Positions 45,701 to 53,799 of a DNA stretch of 64,000 nucleotides are shown here, piece after piece. Location of the stretch: positions 61,168 to 125,167 of the forward strand of contig QWHC01000013.1 in NCBI GenBank assembly GCA_021404685.1, read 5' to 3'. The notes beneath the pieces were generated by a model. That model did not search any database. It was not told the DNA's origin and saw nothing but the letters and a program-made list of their open reading frames with translations. This DNA comes from Chloroflexi bacterium CFX4 (GTDB lineage: Bacteria; Chloroflexota; Anaerolineae; Aggregatilineales; UBA2796). Position 1 is the first letter of the stretch, and every line of letters begins with the position of its first letter. A program made the translations under genes and the position numbers.

Positions 45701-48574
45701 GAAGTCGCGCCAGGCATTGTTTGGCACACCGTCAATGGCGAGTGGCAGCGTATCGTAGCCCCACCACGAGTCATAGGTGGCAGTCCCGCCGCGGCACGGA
45801 CCGCCAGCTAGCGGCGTGAAGGTGTAGAAGGCGGCATAGGGCGAGCTTGCCGATTCACAAGCACCGCTGGCATCGTTGCCCGTGACAGGATTACCGTTCA
45901 CATCCCAACGGTTGTAGCGGTCAAAGTAGACGGAGTCTGAGCCGGTATGGTTGAAAACACCGTCTAGAATGATCTTGATGCCGCGTGCATTTGCCTCTGC
46001 CGCTAACTGCTGGAAGTCGGCATTGGTGCCATAGCGTGGATTGACCTTGAGGTAGTCGGTCGTATCGTAGCCATGATTAGACGGCGCGGCAAAGATCGGG
46101 TTGAGGTAGATCGCCGTCACGCCAATGCGTTTGAGGTAATCCAGCTCATCACGGATGCCTTTCAAGTCGCCACCGAAGAAGTCACGGCTCCACTGGTTGG
46201 TTACACGCGCATCTTCAGGAGCCGTGTTCCAGGTGCTGCTGAGCGTGGCAGGGTTGCCGTAAACATCGCTATAGGGCGCGGCGTTATCGTTGGTTGGGTC
46301 ACCATTGCGGAAGCGATCCGGCATGATCTGGTAGATCACAGCGTTTTGCGCCCAAGCTGCAACGGTGCTGGCAAAGGTGGCGTCATACACAGTGATGCGG
46401 AAGGCATTTCCGAAATACTGCGCCGCTTCGCCGTCATCCACCATCATGCCGGTGCCATTTTCATAGCGGTCTTCGTGGTCATAGCTGTTGTGGGAATAGT
46501 CGTCCACGTACCAATCTACATCGGTGCCGTCAATCAGGATGAACTTATAGTAAAGTTCGCGGGCGGTGGCGGTCATGGCGGTGGTGATTTGGAACTCATA
46601 CCAATCGTAGGTGGAGTCCGATTCAGTCAGCTTGTTGCCGATAATGACCTGATCGCCAATGGCGGTGTTGTAAACCTTGACGGAAGCTGCCTCAAGGTCA
46701 TCATGCGCGGTGCGAATCCGCAGCGTGATCGGCGTCCCTGTTGCCACGGCGCCAAATGGATCGCGGTATTTTTCCGCGCCACTGACTGGGATCGCTGTGC
46801 GGTTGCGCGTATCGTGCAGCACCTCGAACCAGCGCACGTTGTTATCACCAATATAGCTGTTATCGCAGCTAGCGCCTTCGCAGAACTCAGAGGTCTTGCT
46901 GAAGTCGCGGTCTTCGGTGCGCCCATTGTCAAAATCGTTGTTGAAGGACTCGACGCGATAGTAGGTTGGATCGGTGAAATCAAGCCCGCTGGCGCAATAG
47001 GTCGTGCCGCTGCTCAGCGTCATGGTAGCGGTTGTGCCGCCGCCGCCGATCACGGCTGCCTTTGTGCTGGCATAGCGCAGCGTCACGTTGTACACGCCGC
47101 TGTCGTTCTTGCCGCTCTCGCTGATGTTATCTACTACGTCGGCGCAGACCTGGTCGTTCGCGCCGTTATCCGTGAAGGTGATGTTGGTGATGCTTGGTCC
47201 GCTGGTGTCGTCATCCAGCACGCTGTAGGCAAAGTCCACAAAGGCGCAGCCATCCGCACTGACGACCTGCCCAAACAGGTTGCGCGTCTTGCGGTTGTTG
47301 GTGCCGCCCAAGCTGCGGCAGAGCGCACGGTCACCGCTGACATCGCGCACGTTCATCGAGTAATAAACATCGCCCGGCGGCTGCGAAGGCAGCATACCGC
47401 TAAACACAGCGTAGGTCAGCGACGGTGCGCCTTTCCAACTGCCTGTCCACGTGCCAACCTGCTGCATATCCACTGTACCGCCGCTGCCATAGTAGAGGAT
47501 AAATGGCGTCGTGGCATCGTCGGTCAGGTCGTCTGCCTGTGCCAGCATATAGACTTCAAGCGGCTCATCGTCATAGACGAACACATTGGTGTTGCGCCCG
47601 GGTATTACCTCGCTGTTGCTGTAGCGGCGTGCATTCATAAAGCGTGGCGGTTCGCCGCTAGGGAAGCTCTGGAAACTTGGCACTTGTTCCGCCTGCGGAT
47701 GATCGCCTGCGGCACAGCCAAAAGTGGTGAACTGATCGCAAGAAGAATGATAGAGCCGATCAAAAACGACGGCGGTCGGTGCGGCGGCAGCGCCATTCAG
47801 CTTAATCCACCAGCCGAGCGCAATCGCACTATCGTTCAAGTCCCGATCCCAAGCGTTTGCCGTGCCTTGTCCGGGAATGCCGAGCGAGTCGATTGCCGCG
47901 GTGGAGGTGGTATCCGTATCGTTATTCCAACCGGGCGTGTTGGTGAAGGTCGCCATTGTTAGGATGAAGCTGCTGTTGGCGTTCATGCCGTCAAGGTCGC
48001 CCAACGGCACACGCGCCTCAACCACATTGTTGGCAGTGCTAATGGCGATCTGGCTGCCGCCAATGCCATACCAACTGCCACCGGCGAACCACTCGATCAC
48101 GGGTGAGCTGCCGCCGCCGAAGTGCAGCGCAAGCTGGCGCTCAGGGCGGATGAAGGGGCGCGTGTTGTAGGTTAAGCCTGAAGAATTGCCCAAGAAGTTC
48201 TGCCCGGCAAAATCGGGATTGCCCTCTTGGTTGGTATCAATGCCGATAGCGACATGCACGGCGCCGGCGTCGCTAATATCTGCCATACGGATGAGGAAGT
48301 AAAGGTTGGTACCGTCAGTGGTTAGGCGCACTTCAGTGATGTCGTTGTCATCGGTCATCCCTGAGTCGGTGCGCCTATCGCCTGCAACGCCGGTGTAAAT
48401 CCACTCGGTGTCGCTGGAGGCATCATGGTGCGGAAGGGTGGAGGGTGTGCCTGTCCAATCGGCAGGGTCACCATCAACGGTGCGTGCGGCAGCGCGTGTG
48501 GTGATAGGTGCGCCTTGCAGCGCGCTTAACACCAAGACTGCCAAAGCGAGGAACATGAAGAGTCGTTTGAGCAT
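42776..48574 (-). CDS. Giant secreted alpha-amylase/pullulanase-type GH13 with repeats
   Basis: A 1932-residue exported glycosidase. The signal peptide (KRLFMFLALAVLVLSALQG) is followed by a beta-rich CBM9/DOMON-like module (about 30-250), a second beta region, and an amylase N-terminal carbohydrate-binding module (about 595-735). The GH13 barrel starts near residue 745 (NAVIYQIMPDRFRNGD). Catalytic residues are Asp in GWRFDVADEV (about 991), Glu in LYTEVWYE (about 1018) and Asp in MGSHDTNRP (about 1101). Then come an Ig-like domain (ITATLYDITAQPMPAGV) and, from about 1690, five repeats with GDWNNDGVxxVGVYRP-type loops that may bind calcium. It probably attacks external starch or glycogen and has no transport genes beside it. 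Confidence 0.88.
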   Translation of the reverse strand: MLKRLFMFLALAVLVLSALQGAPITTRAAARTVDGDPADWTGTPSTLPHHDASSDTEWIYTGVAGDRRTDSGMTDDNDITEVRLTTDGTNLYFLIRMADISDAGAVHVAIGIDTNQEGNPDFAGQNFLGNSSGLTYNTRPFIRPERQLALHFGGGSSPVIEWFAGGSWYGIGGSQIAISTANNVVEARVPLGDLDGMNANSSFILTMATFTNTPGWNNDTDTTSTAAIDSLGIPGQGTANAWDRDLNDSAIALGWWIKLNGAAAAPTAVVFDRLYHSSCDQFTTFGCAAGDHPQAEQVPSFQSFPSGEPPRFMNARRYSNSEVIPGRNTNVFVYDDEPLEVYMLAQADDLTDDATTPFILYYGSGGTVDMQQVGTWTGSWKGAPSLTYAVFSGMLPSQPPGDVYYSMNVRDVSGDRALCRSLGGTNNRKTRNLFGQVVSADGCAFVDFAYSVLDDDTSGPSITNITFTDNGANDQVCADVVDNISESGKNDSGVYNVTLRYASTKAAVIGGGGTTATMTLSSGTTYCASGLDFTDPTYYRVESFNNDFDNGRTEDRDFSKTSEFCEGASCDNSYIGDNNVRWFEVLHDTRNRTAIPVSGAEKYRDPFGAVATGTPITLRIRTAHDDLEAASVKVYNTAIGDQVIIGNKLTESDSTYDWYEFQITTAMTATARELYYKFILIDGTDVDWYVDDYSHNSYDHEDRYENGTGMMVDDGEAAQYFGNAFRITVYDATFASTVAAWAQNAVIYQIMPDRFRNGDPTNDNAAPYSDVYGNPATLSSTWNTAPEDARVTNQWSRDFFGGDLKGIRDELDYLKRIGVTAIYLNPIFAAPSNHGYDTTDYLKVNPRYGTNADFQQLAAEANARGIKIILDGVFNHTGSDSVYFDRYNRWDVNGNPVTGNDASGACESASSPYAAFYTFTPLAGGPCRGGTATYDSWWGYDTLPLAIDGVPNNAWRDFVFDVNNDGSNGINSLPGVIQYWYQLGAGGWRFDVADEVPHDFWQQFRTQVKGNDGYMGPLYTEVWYEATPWLFGDQMDATMNYRFRKAVLGLLIDSTWTDNDNNGDQTMWKLSPSEFDYVLNSIREDYPPIAWYSMMNLMGSHDTNRPGFVLRERSADAATTIEKMKLMAAIQFTMPGAPTIYYGDEVGLGLRDYGGYANWGAGKEVSGILQDDPYNRHTFPWLSTLQDPYNQVPGAFGGFPSASGALPAGLPNISLQDTYRRLGLARADYAVLRLGDWVTLLTDDANEIYAYARLDADNTLSGADCAIMIINRSTSSKSVTLNNLPAQCANLSYADLLSTNTASATTSLSSTLNGLTARVFLPPQQNPNTADSTATLPPHLFIATNSNLVLPTGDSGSITATLYDITAQPMPAGVTVTAEVLSGGGNLSAGTILTNSSGAVSVDYTAPANPELAIIRLSIAAPSGRTVSTHVAIFVGYNGVPSVASWANQLPIGTKLINVGDVQAIKRGVGEPAVLLGSYTADPTPFGAVAVSPFVSARLSSTSNVDDVIIKLPYANAPNEEDFRAWWYNGSTWQQFVGDSDMDTANDVYALHITDSTEPSLNNLANGVIFMIAAPPTYNASVPATAMITLNGLQNVVVNVPFSVSNSGGGILNVTLQSISAPFSVTGLPMVIGQSNPSTITVTCTPTLSSPQIGTLVVQSNEVGNPTYTYNLTCSRALDTIGVYRAGNYLIRYSNTSGFADLSILLGNPTDIPVAGDWNNDGVETVGVYRPSAGQYFLTNSNAPGAPVVHSFVFGAPGDIPVVGDWNNDGVAGVGIFRPSEARFYLRNSFSTGFADYDITFGTSTDLPIVGDWDGDGVYSIGVYRPSTGEFFLSNTMCASCVGTLSNSLVFGTIADIPFIGDWDADGVSGVGVFRASNGNTYFRNALTTGVADWEIFYGIGGDLPLAAKWLADSGAPPATNPEVAPTFVPRQ

Positions 48575-48801
48575 AAAAACCTCAAAAACAAACTTTTGCG
48601 GCGTTTCAGCCTTTGCGAAAAGGCGGCTGAATTATACCCATTCTCTAACAAAGGCGGCAGGTGAATTTACGTTCTTCATGCGCTGTGGCGACGATCAAAG
48701 GGACACACCGCGCTGCGATAAGGGTATAGGAAGGCGTTGGTGTGCAGCGTACAACACAATCCCAGCGCACAAACCATCACTGACATTCCGCCAGCCGTTT
48801 G

Positions 48802-48817
48802 TGTGACAAATTTCACT
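48802..48817. promoter_or_regulatory. CRP/FNR-like operator in the amylase-flavodoxin gap
   Basis: TGTGA-CAAATT-TCACT matches the TGTGA-N6-TCACA consensus in 9 of 10 positions. It lies in the 327-base divergent gap 48575-48901, 85 bases before the flavodoxin gene and 228 before the amylase start. A TATAAT on the minus strand (near 48634-48639) could serve the amylase. Nothing else is seen in this gap. Confidence 0.35.
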
Positions 48818-48901
48818 TACCTATCAGCAGTCGCTATGCCACAATCATCAGCAGTGGTAGCGCGTGTGGTGATAGCACCCACGCCGCGAAAGGATTGTGT
48901 G

Positions 48902-49435
48902 ATGCAGAAAATTTTAATCGCCTATGCCAGCAAGGCAGGCTCTACGGCAGAAGTTGCCGAATTCATTGCGAAAGTGATGCGCGAAGCAGGCGCAGCCGTT
49001 GACGTGCGCCCTGTTCGAGACGTTCGTGATATTTCAGCCTATCAAGGTGTGCTTTTGGGCAGTGCCATTCGCATGGGCAAAGTGCTGCCAGAGGTGGTGA
49101 ACTTTGCGAAGACACATGCTGCCGCGCTTGCCCATTTGCCCGTTGCTTATTTCAACGTCAACATGACGCTCAAGGACGACACGCCGGAGAACCGCACCAT
49201 CGTAGATGCCTACCTTGATCCACTGCGCGCCATTTGCACGCCCGTCAGCACCGCAGCCTTTGCCGGCAAAATGGACTACTCGCGGCTGGGTTGGCTGCTG
49301 CGTTTCTTTTTCTCGCGCAGCAAAGGCAAAGAAGAAAATCCTATTCCCGAAGGCAACTGGCTGGACTGGGAGAAAATTCGTACTTGGGCGTTGGAAGTGC
49401 TGCCGCTGCTGCAAGCTGAGCGCCTGCCCGCCTAA
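48902..49435 (+). CDS. Flavodoxin-domain protein (HemG-like)
   Basis: A 177-residue flavodoxin-fold protein. The FMN phosphate loop is ILIAYASKAGSTAEVAEFI, followed by GVLLGSAIRMGKVLPEVV and VAYFNVNMTLKDDTPENR, in the pattern of menaquinone-dependent protoporphyrinogen oxidase HemG and related Flavodoxin_5 proteins. The C-terminal part, GKMDYSRLGWLLRFFFSRS, matches the HemG-like hydrophobic segment. The ATG at 48902 has AAAGGA seven bases upstream. The longer frame upstream is not plausible. Heme genes are not nearby, so HemG function is uncertain. Confidence 0.75.
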   Translation: MQKILIAYASKAGSTAEVAEFIAKVMREAGAAVDVRPVRDVRDISAYQGVLLGSAIRMGKVLPEVVNFAKTHAAALAHLPVAYFNVNMTLKDDTPENRTIVDAYLDPLRAICTPVSTAAFAGKMDYSRLGWLLRFFFSRSKGKEENPIPEGNWLDWEKIRTWALEVLPLLQAERLPA

Positions 49436-49451
49436 CCTGCCAAACACAAAC

Positions 49452-49474
49452 AAGGGCGAGGAGTTCTCGCCCTT
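49452..49474. terminator. Hairpin between flavodoxin and fasciclin genes
   Basis: A perfect 9-base-pair stem, AAGGGCGAG and CTCGCCCTT, with a 5-base loop lies between two convergent genes. There is no T-run, so it is a weak terminator candidate. Confidence 0.5.
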
Positions 49475-49503
49475 GCCCTGGCTTGTAGGTGATGCGCTGA
49501 GGT

Positions 49504-50520
49504 TTACTCGCCAGCAGGCACAATCACTGCGTCAATCACGTGGATGATGCCGTTGCTGGCGTCAATATCGGTGATGATGATCTTGGCGTTATCAATCATG
49601 ATTGCGCCATCCATCAACTTCACGGTTGCGCTCTTGCCGTTCAGCATCTCAACCGTGATCTCGCCGTTGTTGTCAGCCAACAGCTTGGCAACATCATCCG
49701 AGCCAACAATGCCATCCACCACATGGTAGAGCAGGATGTCGGTCAGAGCAGCCTTGTCAGCCAGAATGCCATTGAAAGCCTCTTGACCGAGTGCGGCAAC
49801 CAGTGCTGCGAAAGCGGCATCGGTTGGTGCGAAGACCGTCAGTTCTGCCTCAGGGTTGCTCAGGGCAGCCAAGACAGCCTCATCAGCAGCCTGCACAGCA
49901 GCAAGCAACGTGGTGAACTCAGCACCTTCGGTGGCAGTGGCAGCCGCAACCACGATCTCGGCGAGGTTGCGCGTCTCTGGCAGGATCACCGCATCAATGA
50001 CGTGGATGACGCCGTTGCTTGCCTCGATATCCACCATATCCAGCTTCAGGTTAGCGCCATCAATGGTAATGCCATCTTCAGTAGCTGCCACATTGATGAA
50101 CTGCCCCTGTGCGGTACGCACGCTGAATGCACCGTCAGCACCTTCAAGGGCTGCCACGACATCAGCAGACTTCACAACGCTTGGCAGGACGTGGAACAGC
50201 AGAATCTGCGTCAGTTGTTCCTTATCCGCCAGAACGCCAGCGAATGCCTCAGCGCCGAGTGCTTCAGCCAACGCTGCGAAAGCGGCATCGGTTGGTGCGA
50301 AGACGGTCAGCTCTGCCTCAGGGTTGCTCAGGGCAGCCAAGACGCTCTCATCAGCTGCCTGCACGGCAGCCAACAGCGTAGCAAACTCTGGTGTGGCGCC
50401 GCTGGCAGCCTCGACAACGATTTCGGCGATGGTCTTCTCGCCCATCTGGGCATTGGCAGTGCTGAACACACCACCCAGCGCGATCACAGCGATCAGCGCG
50501 AAAGCTAGTAGACGCTTCAT
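49504..50520 (-). CDS. Secreted protein with two fasciclin (FAS1) domains
   Basis: A 338-residue exported protein. The signal peptide is KRLLAFALIAVIALGGVFSTANA. Two FAS1 domains follow (about 30-185 and 186-335), each with the TVFAPTDAAFAAL and ASNGVIHVIDAVILP or ASNGIIHVIDAVIVP motifs. FAS1 domains mediate adhesion. The two domains share a stretch of about 70 bases that is nearly identical in DNA (around 49806-49876 and 50274-50345), so the duplication is recent or is being kept alike by gene conversion. The 226-base region upstream holds a 9-base inverted repeat and a terminator of the next gene. Confidence 0.93.
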   Translation of the reverse strand: MKRLLAFALIAVIALGGVFSTANAQMGEKTIAEIVVEAASGATPEFATLLAAVQAADESVLAALSNPEAELTVFAPTDAAFAALAEALGAEAFAGVLADKEQLTQILLFHVLPSVVKSADVVAALEGADGAFSVRTAQGQFINVAATEDGITIDGANLKLDMVDIEASNGVIHVIDAVILPETRNLAEIVVAAATATEGAEFTTLLAAVQAADEAVLAALSNPEAELTVFAPTDAAFAALVAALGQEAFNGILADKAALTDILLYHVVDGIVGSDDVAKLLADNNGEITVEMLNGKSATVKLMDGAIMIDNAKIIITDIDASNGIIHVIDAVIVPAGE

Positions 50521-50559
50521 GGTTTCATACCTCTATCTGGTGTTCTAGAAAGGTTCAAA

Positions 50560-50594
50560 TGTACGATGGCTTCGTTTTTTCATCACATCGTACA
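50560..50594 (-). promoter_or_regulatory. Inverted repeat in the 5' region of the fasciclin gene
   Basis: TGTACGATG and CATCGTACA are perfect 9-base inverted copies with 17 bases between them. They lie 40 bases before the fasciclin ATG and just downstream of a TATAGT -10 candidate (50598-50603). They could be an operator over the transcription start or the first stem of the mRNA leader. Confidence 0.55.
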
Positions 50595-50706
50595 AATACT
50601 ATACTAAGGCTAGACAATGAGTGGACGCTGAGTTAGTTATAAGAATTGATTAAGCGCTTAGCGGAAATTTTATAAGGTTCTGTTTAGATTGCCCAATGGC
50701 GAAATG

Positions 50707-50735
50707 AAAATCCCCTGCTTTGGGCAAGGGATTTT
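50707..50735 (-). terminator. Terminator downstream of the AONS/SPT-like gene
   Basis: AAAATCCC pairs with GGGATTTT around a G-rich loop that extends the stem. On the minus strand the T-run ends the hairpin. It is 12 bases beyond the stop at 50747. Confidence 0.72.
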
Positions 50736-50746
50736 CATAAACACCG

Positions 50747-51979
50747 TTAGGCGATGTTGCCGTTAGGGTAGTGGACAGGGGCGCGGCTCTCTTTGATCAG
50801 ATCAAGTCGCTCTGCCACATCCGCGAAGATGGCAAGGGCGCGGTCTAGGTGTTCGCGGGTGTGCGTTGCCGTATAACTCGTGCGTAGCAAACTCATATTG
50901 GCTGGTACGCCGGGCGGCAGCACCGGGTTGGTGTAGACGCCGGAATCGGCTAGGGCGCGCCATGCCAAGACGGTTCGCAGATCGTCGCGGATGATGATCG
51001 GAATGATAGGCGTGTTGCTCTGCCCAACATCAAAGCCCATCTCGCTAAGCTGACTCCGCATGTAGTTGGCATTGTCCCACAGTTGGTCAACAATATTTGG
51101 GTTTTCCTCAATAATATCGAGGCAGGCGAGGACGGTTGCCGCGTTGGCAGGCGGCAGGCTGGCGCTGAAGATCAGCGAACGGGCATGGTGCTGGATGTAG
51201 TGAATCACATCGGCGTTGCCCGCGATGAAGCCACCCACAGAGGCAAAGCTCTTGCTAAACGTCCCCATCGTGATGTCTACCTGATCAAGCATTCCATAAT
51301 GTGCCGCTGTGCCGCGTCCCATCGGGCCCGTAACGCCGATGCCGTGCGCGTCATCCACCATGATGCGCGCTCCATACTTCTTGCAGATGGCGATGATCTC
51401 AGGCAGCGGCGCAATATCGCCGCCCATGCTATAGACGCCATCGACTACAACTAGCTTGCCGGCATCTTCAGGCAGTTTGCTCAGCACTTTCTCAAGGCTG
51501 CTCACATCGTTGTGGCTAAAGCGCTTCATCTCACCATAGCACATCAGGCAGCCATCTACGATGCTGGCGTGGTCATCCTTATCAATGATCACGTAGTCAC
51601 CGCGCCCAACCAAGGCGCTGATCGTGCCGACATTGACCTGATAGCCTGTGGTGAAGGTGAGGGCTGCCTCTGTTCCCATGAAGCGGGCAAGGCGGCGTTC
51701 TAGTTCGTGGTGCAGTTCAAGCGTGCCGTTCAGGAAGCGGCTGCCGGTGCAGCTTGTGCCGTATGTGGCAATCGCATCCATCGCAGCCTGACGCACCTTC
51801 GGATGCGTCGTCAACCCTAAATAATTGTTCGAGCCGAGCATGATCACTTCGCGCCCTTCAAAGGTCGCCGTAATGCCCTCTGAATTTTGCAGCGCACGGA
51901 AGTAGGGATAAATCCCTCGGCTCATTGCCTCTTTCGCCAGTGTGAAACTACGTACTTTCTCAAACAAATCCTTAGACAT
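50747..51979 (-). CDS. Alpha-oxoamine synthase: serine palmitoyltransferase / AONS / Gly C-acetyltransferase type
   Basis: A 410-residue PLP enzyme of the alpha-oxoamine synthase family that condenses an amino acid with an acyl-CoA. It has MLGSNNYLGLTTHPKV, GTSCTGSRFLNGTLELH and DHASIVDG at the front, the VVVDGVYSMGGDIAPL and MVDDAHGIGVTG core, and the PLP lysine in TMGTFSKSFASVGG. The IYPYFR opening and GSRFLNGTLELHHELE resemble bacterial serine palmitoyltransferase closely, but Gly acetyltransferase or BioF cannot be excluded. The ATG at 51979 has GGGGAG at 7 bases. It stands alone, with no bio, tdh or acyl carrier gene beside it. Confidence 0.85.
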   Translation of the reverse strand: MSKDLFEKVRSFTLAKEAMSRGIYPYFRALQNSEGITATFEGREVIMLGSNNYLGLTTHPKVRQAAMDAIATYGTSCTGSRFLNGTLELHHELERRLARFMGTEAALTFTTGYQVNVGTISALVGRGDYVIIDKDDHASIVDGCLMCYGEMKRFSHNDVSSLEKVLSKLPEDAGKLVVVDGVYSMGGDIAPLPEIIAICKKYGARIMVDDAHGIGVTGPMGRGTAAHYGMLDQVDITMGTFSKSFASVGGFIAGNADVIHYIQHHARSLIFSASLPPANAATVLACLDIIEENPNIVDQLWDNANYMRSQLSEMGFDVGQSNTPIIPIIIRDDLRTVLAWRALADSGVYTNPVLPPGVPANMSLLRTSYTATHTREHLDRALAIFADVAERLDLIKESRAPVHYPNGNIA

Positions 51980-52155
51980 GGCGTAACTCCCCGTTACCAT
52001 TGGTTGTCAAGCGTTATGGACACAATAACCCACGTAGGGCGTGTCGGATATGCATTGACTTGCATCGTAAATTTTAACACTTTTCTAAGATTTTTGCGAT
52101 CTTTAACAAAGATGGATTGCCCTTAACCCTTAGATTAGACGAAATTTGGTATAGT

Positions 52156-52953
52156 ATGCGCATGATTATCACCAGCACGCACAATCCGAAAGTAAAAGCC
52201 GCCGCTGCCCTGCGCGAACGGCGCGCCCGTGATGCAGCGCGCCTTGCCCTTGTGGAAGGCTATGAGGAACTAACGCTTGCCCTTGCCAGCGGCGCGCAGC
52301 CTGCTGAATTTTTCTTCTGCCCACCGCTGTTCCGCGCCGAGACGCAAGCAACACTGCTTGAGCAGGCACAACAGCGCGGCGCAGCCTGTTACGAGGTGAG
52401 CGAGCGCGTCTTTGCCAAACTTGCCTACCGCGAAAATCCTGATGGTTGGCTAGGCACCTTTGCTTTTCCGCACCGCAAACTGGCTGATCTGCGCCTTTCC
52501 GCTACGCCCTTCCTGATTATCTGTGAAGGTGTGGAGAAGCCCGGCAATTTAGGCGCTATTTTGCGGACGGCAGACGCTGCCAACGCCGATGCTGTCATTG
52601 CCTGTGATCCGCGCACCGACTGGGCAAACCCAAACGTGATTCGTGCCAGCAAAGGTGCCTTGTTCGCCGTGCAAGTGGCAGCCGCCACCAGTGCCGAAAC
52701 GTTTGCATGGCTTCACCAACACAATATCCGTATCATTGTGGCAACGCCCGCCGCCCAAACACCCTACAGCGCGCCCGACTACCGTCTGAGCGTGGCGCTG
52801 GCGCTTGGCACAGAAAAAGCGGGACTTTCTTCACTGTGGCTGGAGAATGCCGATCACGCCGTGGCGATTCCCATGTTTGGCAAGGTCAATTCGCTGAACG
52901 TCTCGGCGGCGGCAGCGCTCTTGATCTACGAGGTGGTGCGCCAACGGACATAG
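52156..52953 (+). CDS. SpoU/TrmH-family RNA 2'-O-methyltransferase
   Basis: A 265-residue SPOUT methyltransferase. The N-terminal substrate-binding domain has ITSTHNPKVKAAAALRER, and the knot domain has VEKPGNLGAILRTADAANADAVI, ALGTEKAGLSS and the final IPMFGKVNSLNVSAAAALLIYE motif. The substrate is a ribose in 23S rRNA or tRNA. The starts at 52156 and 52162 (the second as in IITSTHNP) are both possible. TATAGT ends one base before 52156, so a leaderless mRNA is possible. The 3' end overlaps the convergent methyltransferase gene by 28 bases. Confidence 0.88.
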   Translation: MRMIITSTHNPKVKAAAALRERRARDAARLALVEGYEELTLALASGAQPAEFFFCPPLFRAETQATLLEQAQQRGAACYEVSERVFAKLAYRENPDGWLGTFAFPHRKLADLRLSATPFLIICEGVEKPGNLGAILRTADAANADAVIACDPRTDWANPNVIRASKGALFAVQVAAATSAETFAWLHQHNIRIIVATPAAQTPYSAPDYRLSVALALGTEKAGLSSLWLENADHAVAIPMFGKVNSLNVSAAAALLIYEVVRQRT

Positions 52954-53795
52954 AGCGCCGTTGGCAAGGTGCGCGCTGCGCTCTGTTGGCGCAAGCCGAG
53001 TTCACCTGCCTCAATGCTGCCATTGTGATCTGCCATCGTCTCGGCAAGCAGGCGGCGCAACGCAGGCAGCGTCGTTTTGGCGGTGTAAGCGGTGATGACC
53101 ACACAACGCGGCTTGTCGCTCAGCAGTTGGCGGATGAGCGCCATCAACTGCGGCATGGATTTATCAAATGTCCACAGTTCGCCGCCGGCGCCATGCCCGA
53201 ACGGTGGCGGATCGAGGATGAAGCCTTCATATCGCGCACCACGCCGCACCTCACGCGCCGCGAACTTTAGCGCATCGTCCACCAGCCAACGGATCGGGCG
53301 GTCAGCAAGGTGGCTCAGCGCGGCATTTTCCCGCGCCCACGCCACCGCCTTCTTAGAGGCATCCACATGCGCGACTGCGGCACCCGACGCCGCTGCTGCC
53401 AACGTCGCCAGTCCTGTGTAGCCAAACAAACTGAGCAAACGCAGCGGCGCTTCCGCCTGAGCAATGCAGCCTGCCAGCCAATCCCAGTGGGCTGCCTGTT
53501 CGGGGAAGACGCCCACATGCCGAAAAGGCGTCGGCTGCACCCAAAAGCGCAGATTCTTGTAGCCCATTTGCCAGCGCGTAGGCAGCTTACGCCGAAAATG
53601 CCAGACACCGTTATTGGGCGCGCTGAGCTGAAAGATGGCATCGGCGGCATCCCATTCACGGCGCGGCAAAGTCGGCTGCCACAACGCGTTGGCGTCAGGG
53701 CGGATGAGCGTATACGCACTGAAACGCTCTAGCTTCTGCCCGCCGCCGCTATCAAGCAGCGCATAGTCTTCCCACGCCGTCGGATACAGCACCAT
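52926..53795 (-). CDS. Class I SAM-dependent (rRNA-type) methyltransferase
   Basis: A 289-residue Rossmann methyltransferase of the Methyltrans_SAM group. The SAM motif is LFGYTGLATLAAAASGA, with HVDASKKAVAWARENA after it, and motif IV is ILDPPPFGHGAGGELW. This pattern is shared with RlmI/RlmK-type 23S rRNA methyltransferases, though the exact site is not known. The ATG at 53795 is 4 bases past the stop of the upstream ABC-ATPase gene, so translation is coupled. Its 3' end overlaps the convergent SpoU-type gene. Confidence 0.85.
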   Translation of the reverse strand: MVLYPTAWEDYALLDSGGGQKLERFSAYTLIRPDANALWQPTLPRREWDAADAIFQLSAPNNGVWHFRRKLPTRWQMGYKNLRFWVQPTPFRHVGVFPEQAAHWDWLAGCIAQAEAPLRLLSLFGYTGLATLAAAASGAAVAHVDASKKAVAWARENAALSHLADRPIRWLVDDALKFAAREVRRGARYEGFILDPPPFGHGAGGELWTFDKSMPQLMALIRQLLSDKPRCVVITAYTAKTTLPALRRLLAETMADHNGSIEAGELGLRQQSAARTLPTALYVRWRTTS

Positions 53796-53799
53796 AAGG

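Noticed and set aside
46073..47962. A 629-codon open frame on the plus strand
   Set aside because: It lies fully antisense to the giant amylase, which has clear domains and catalytic motifs. The opposite frame is open because of codon bias.
49540..50508. A 322-codon plus-strand frame
   Set aside because: It is antisense to the fasciclin gene. Its repeats only mirror the duplicated FAS1 domains.
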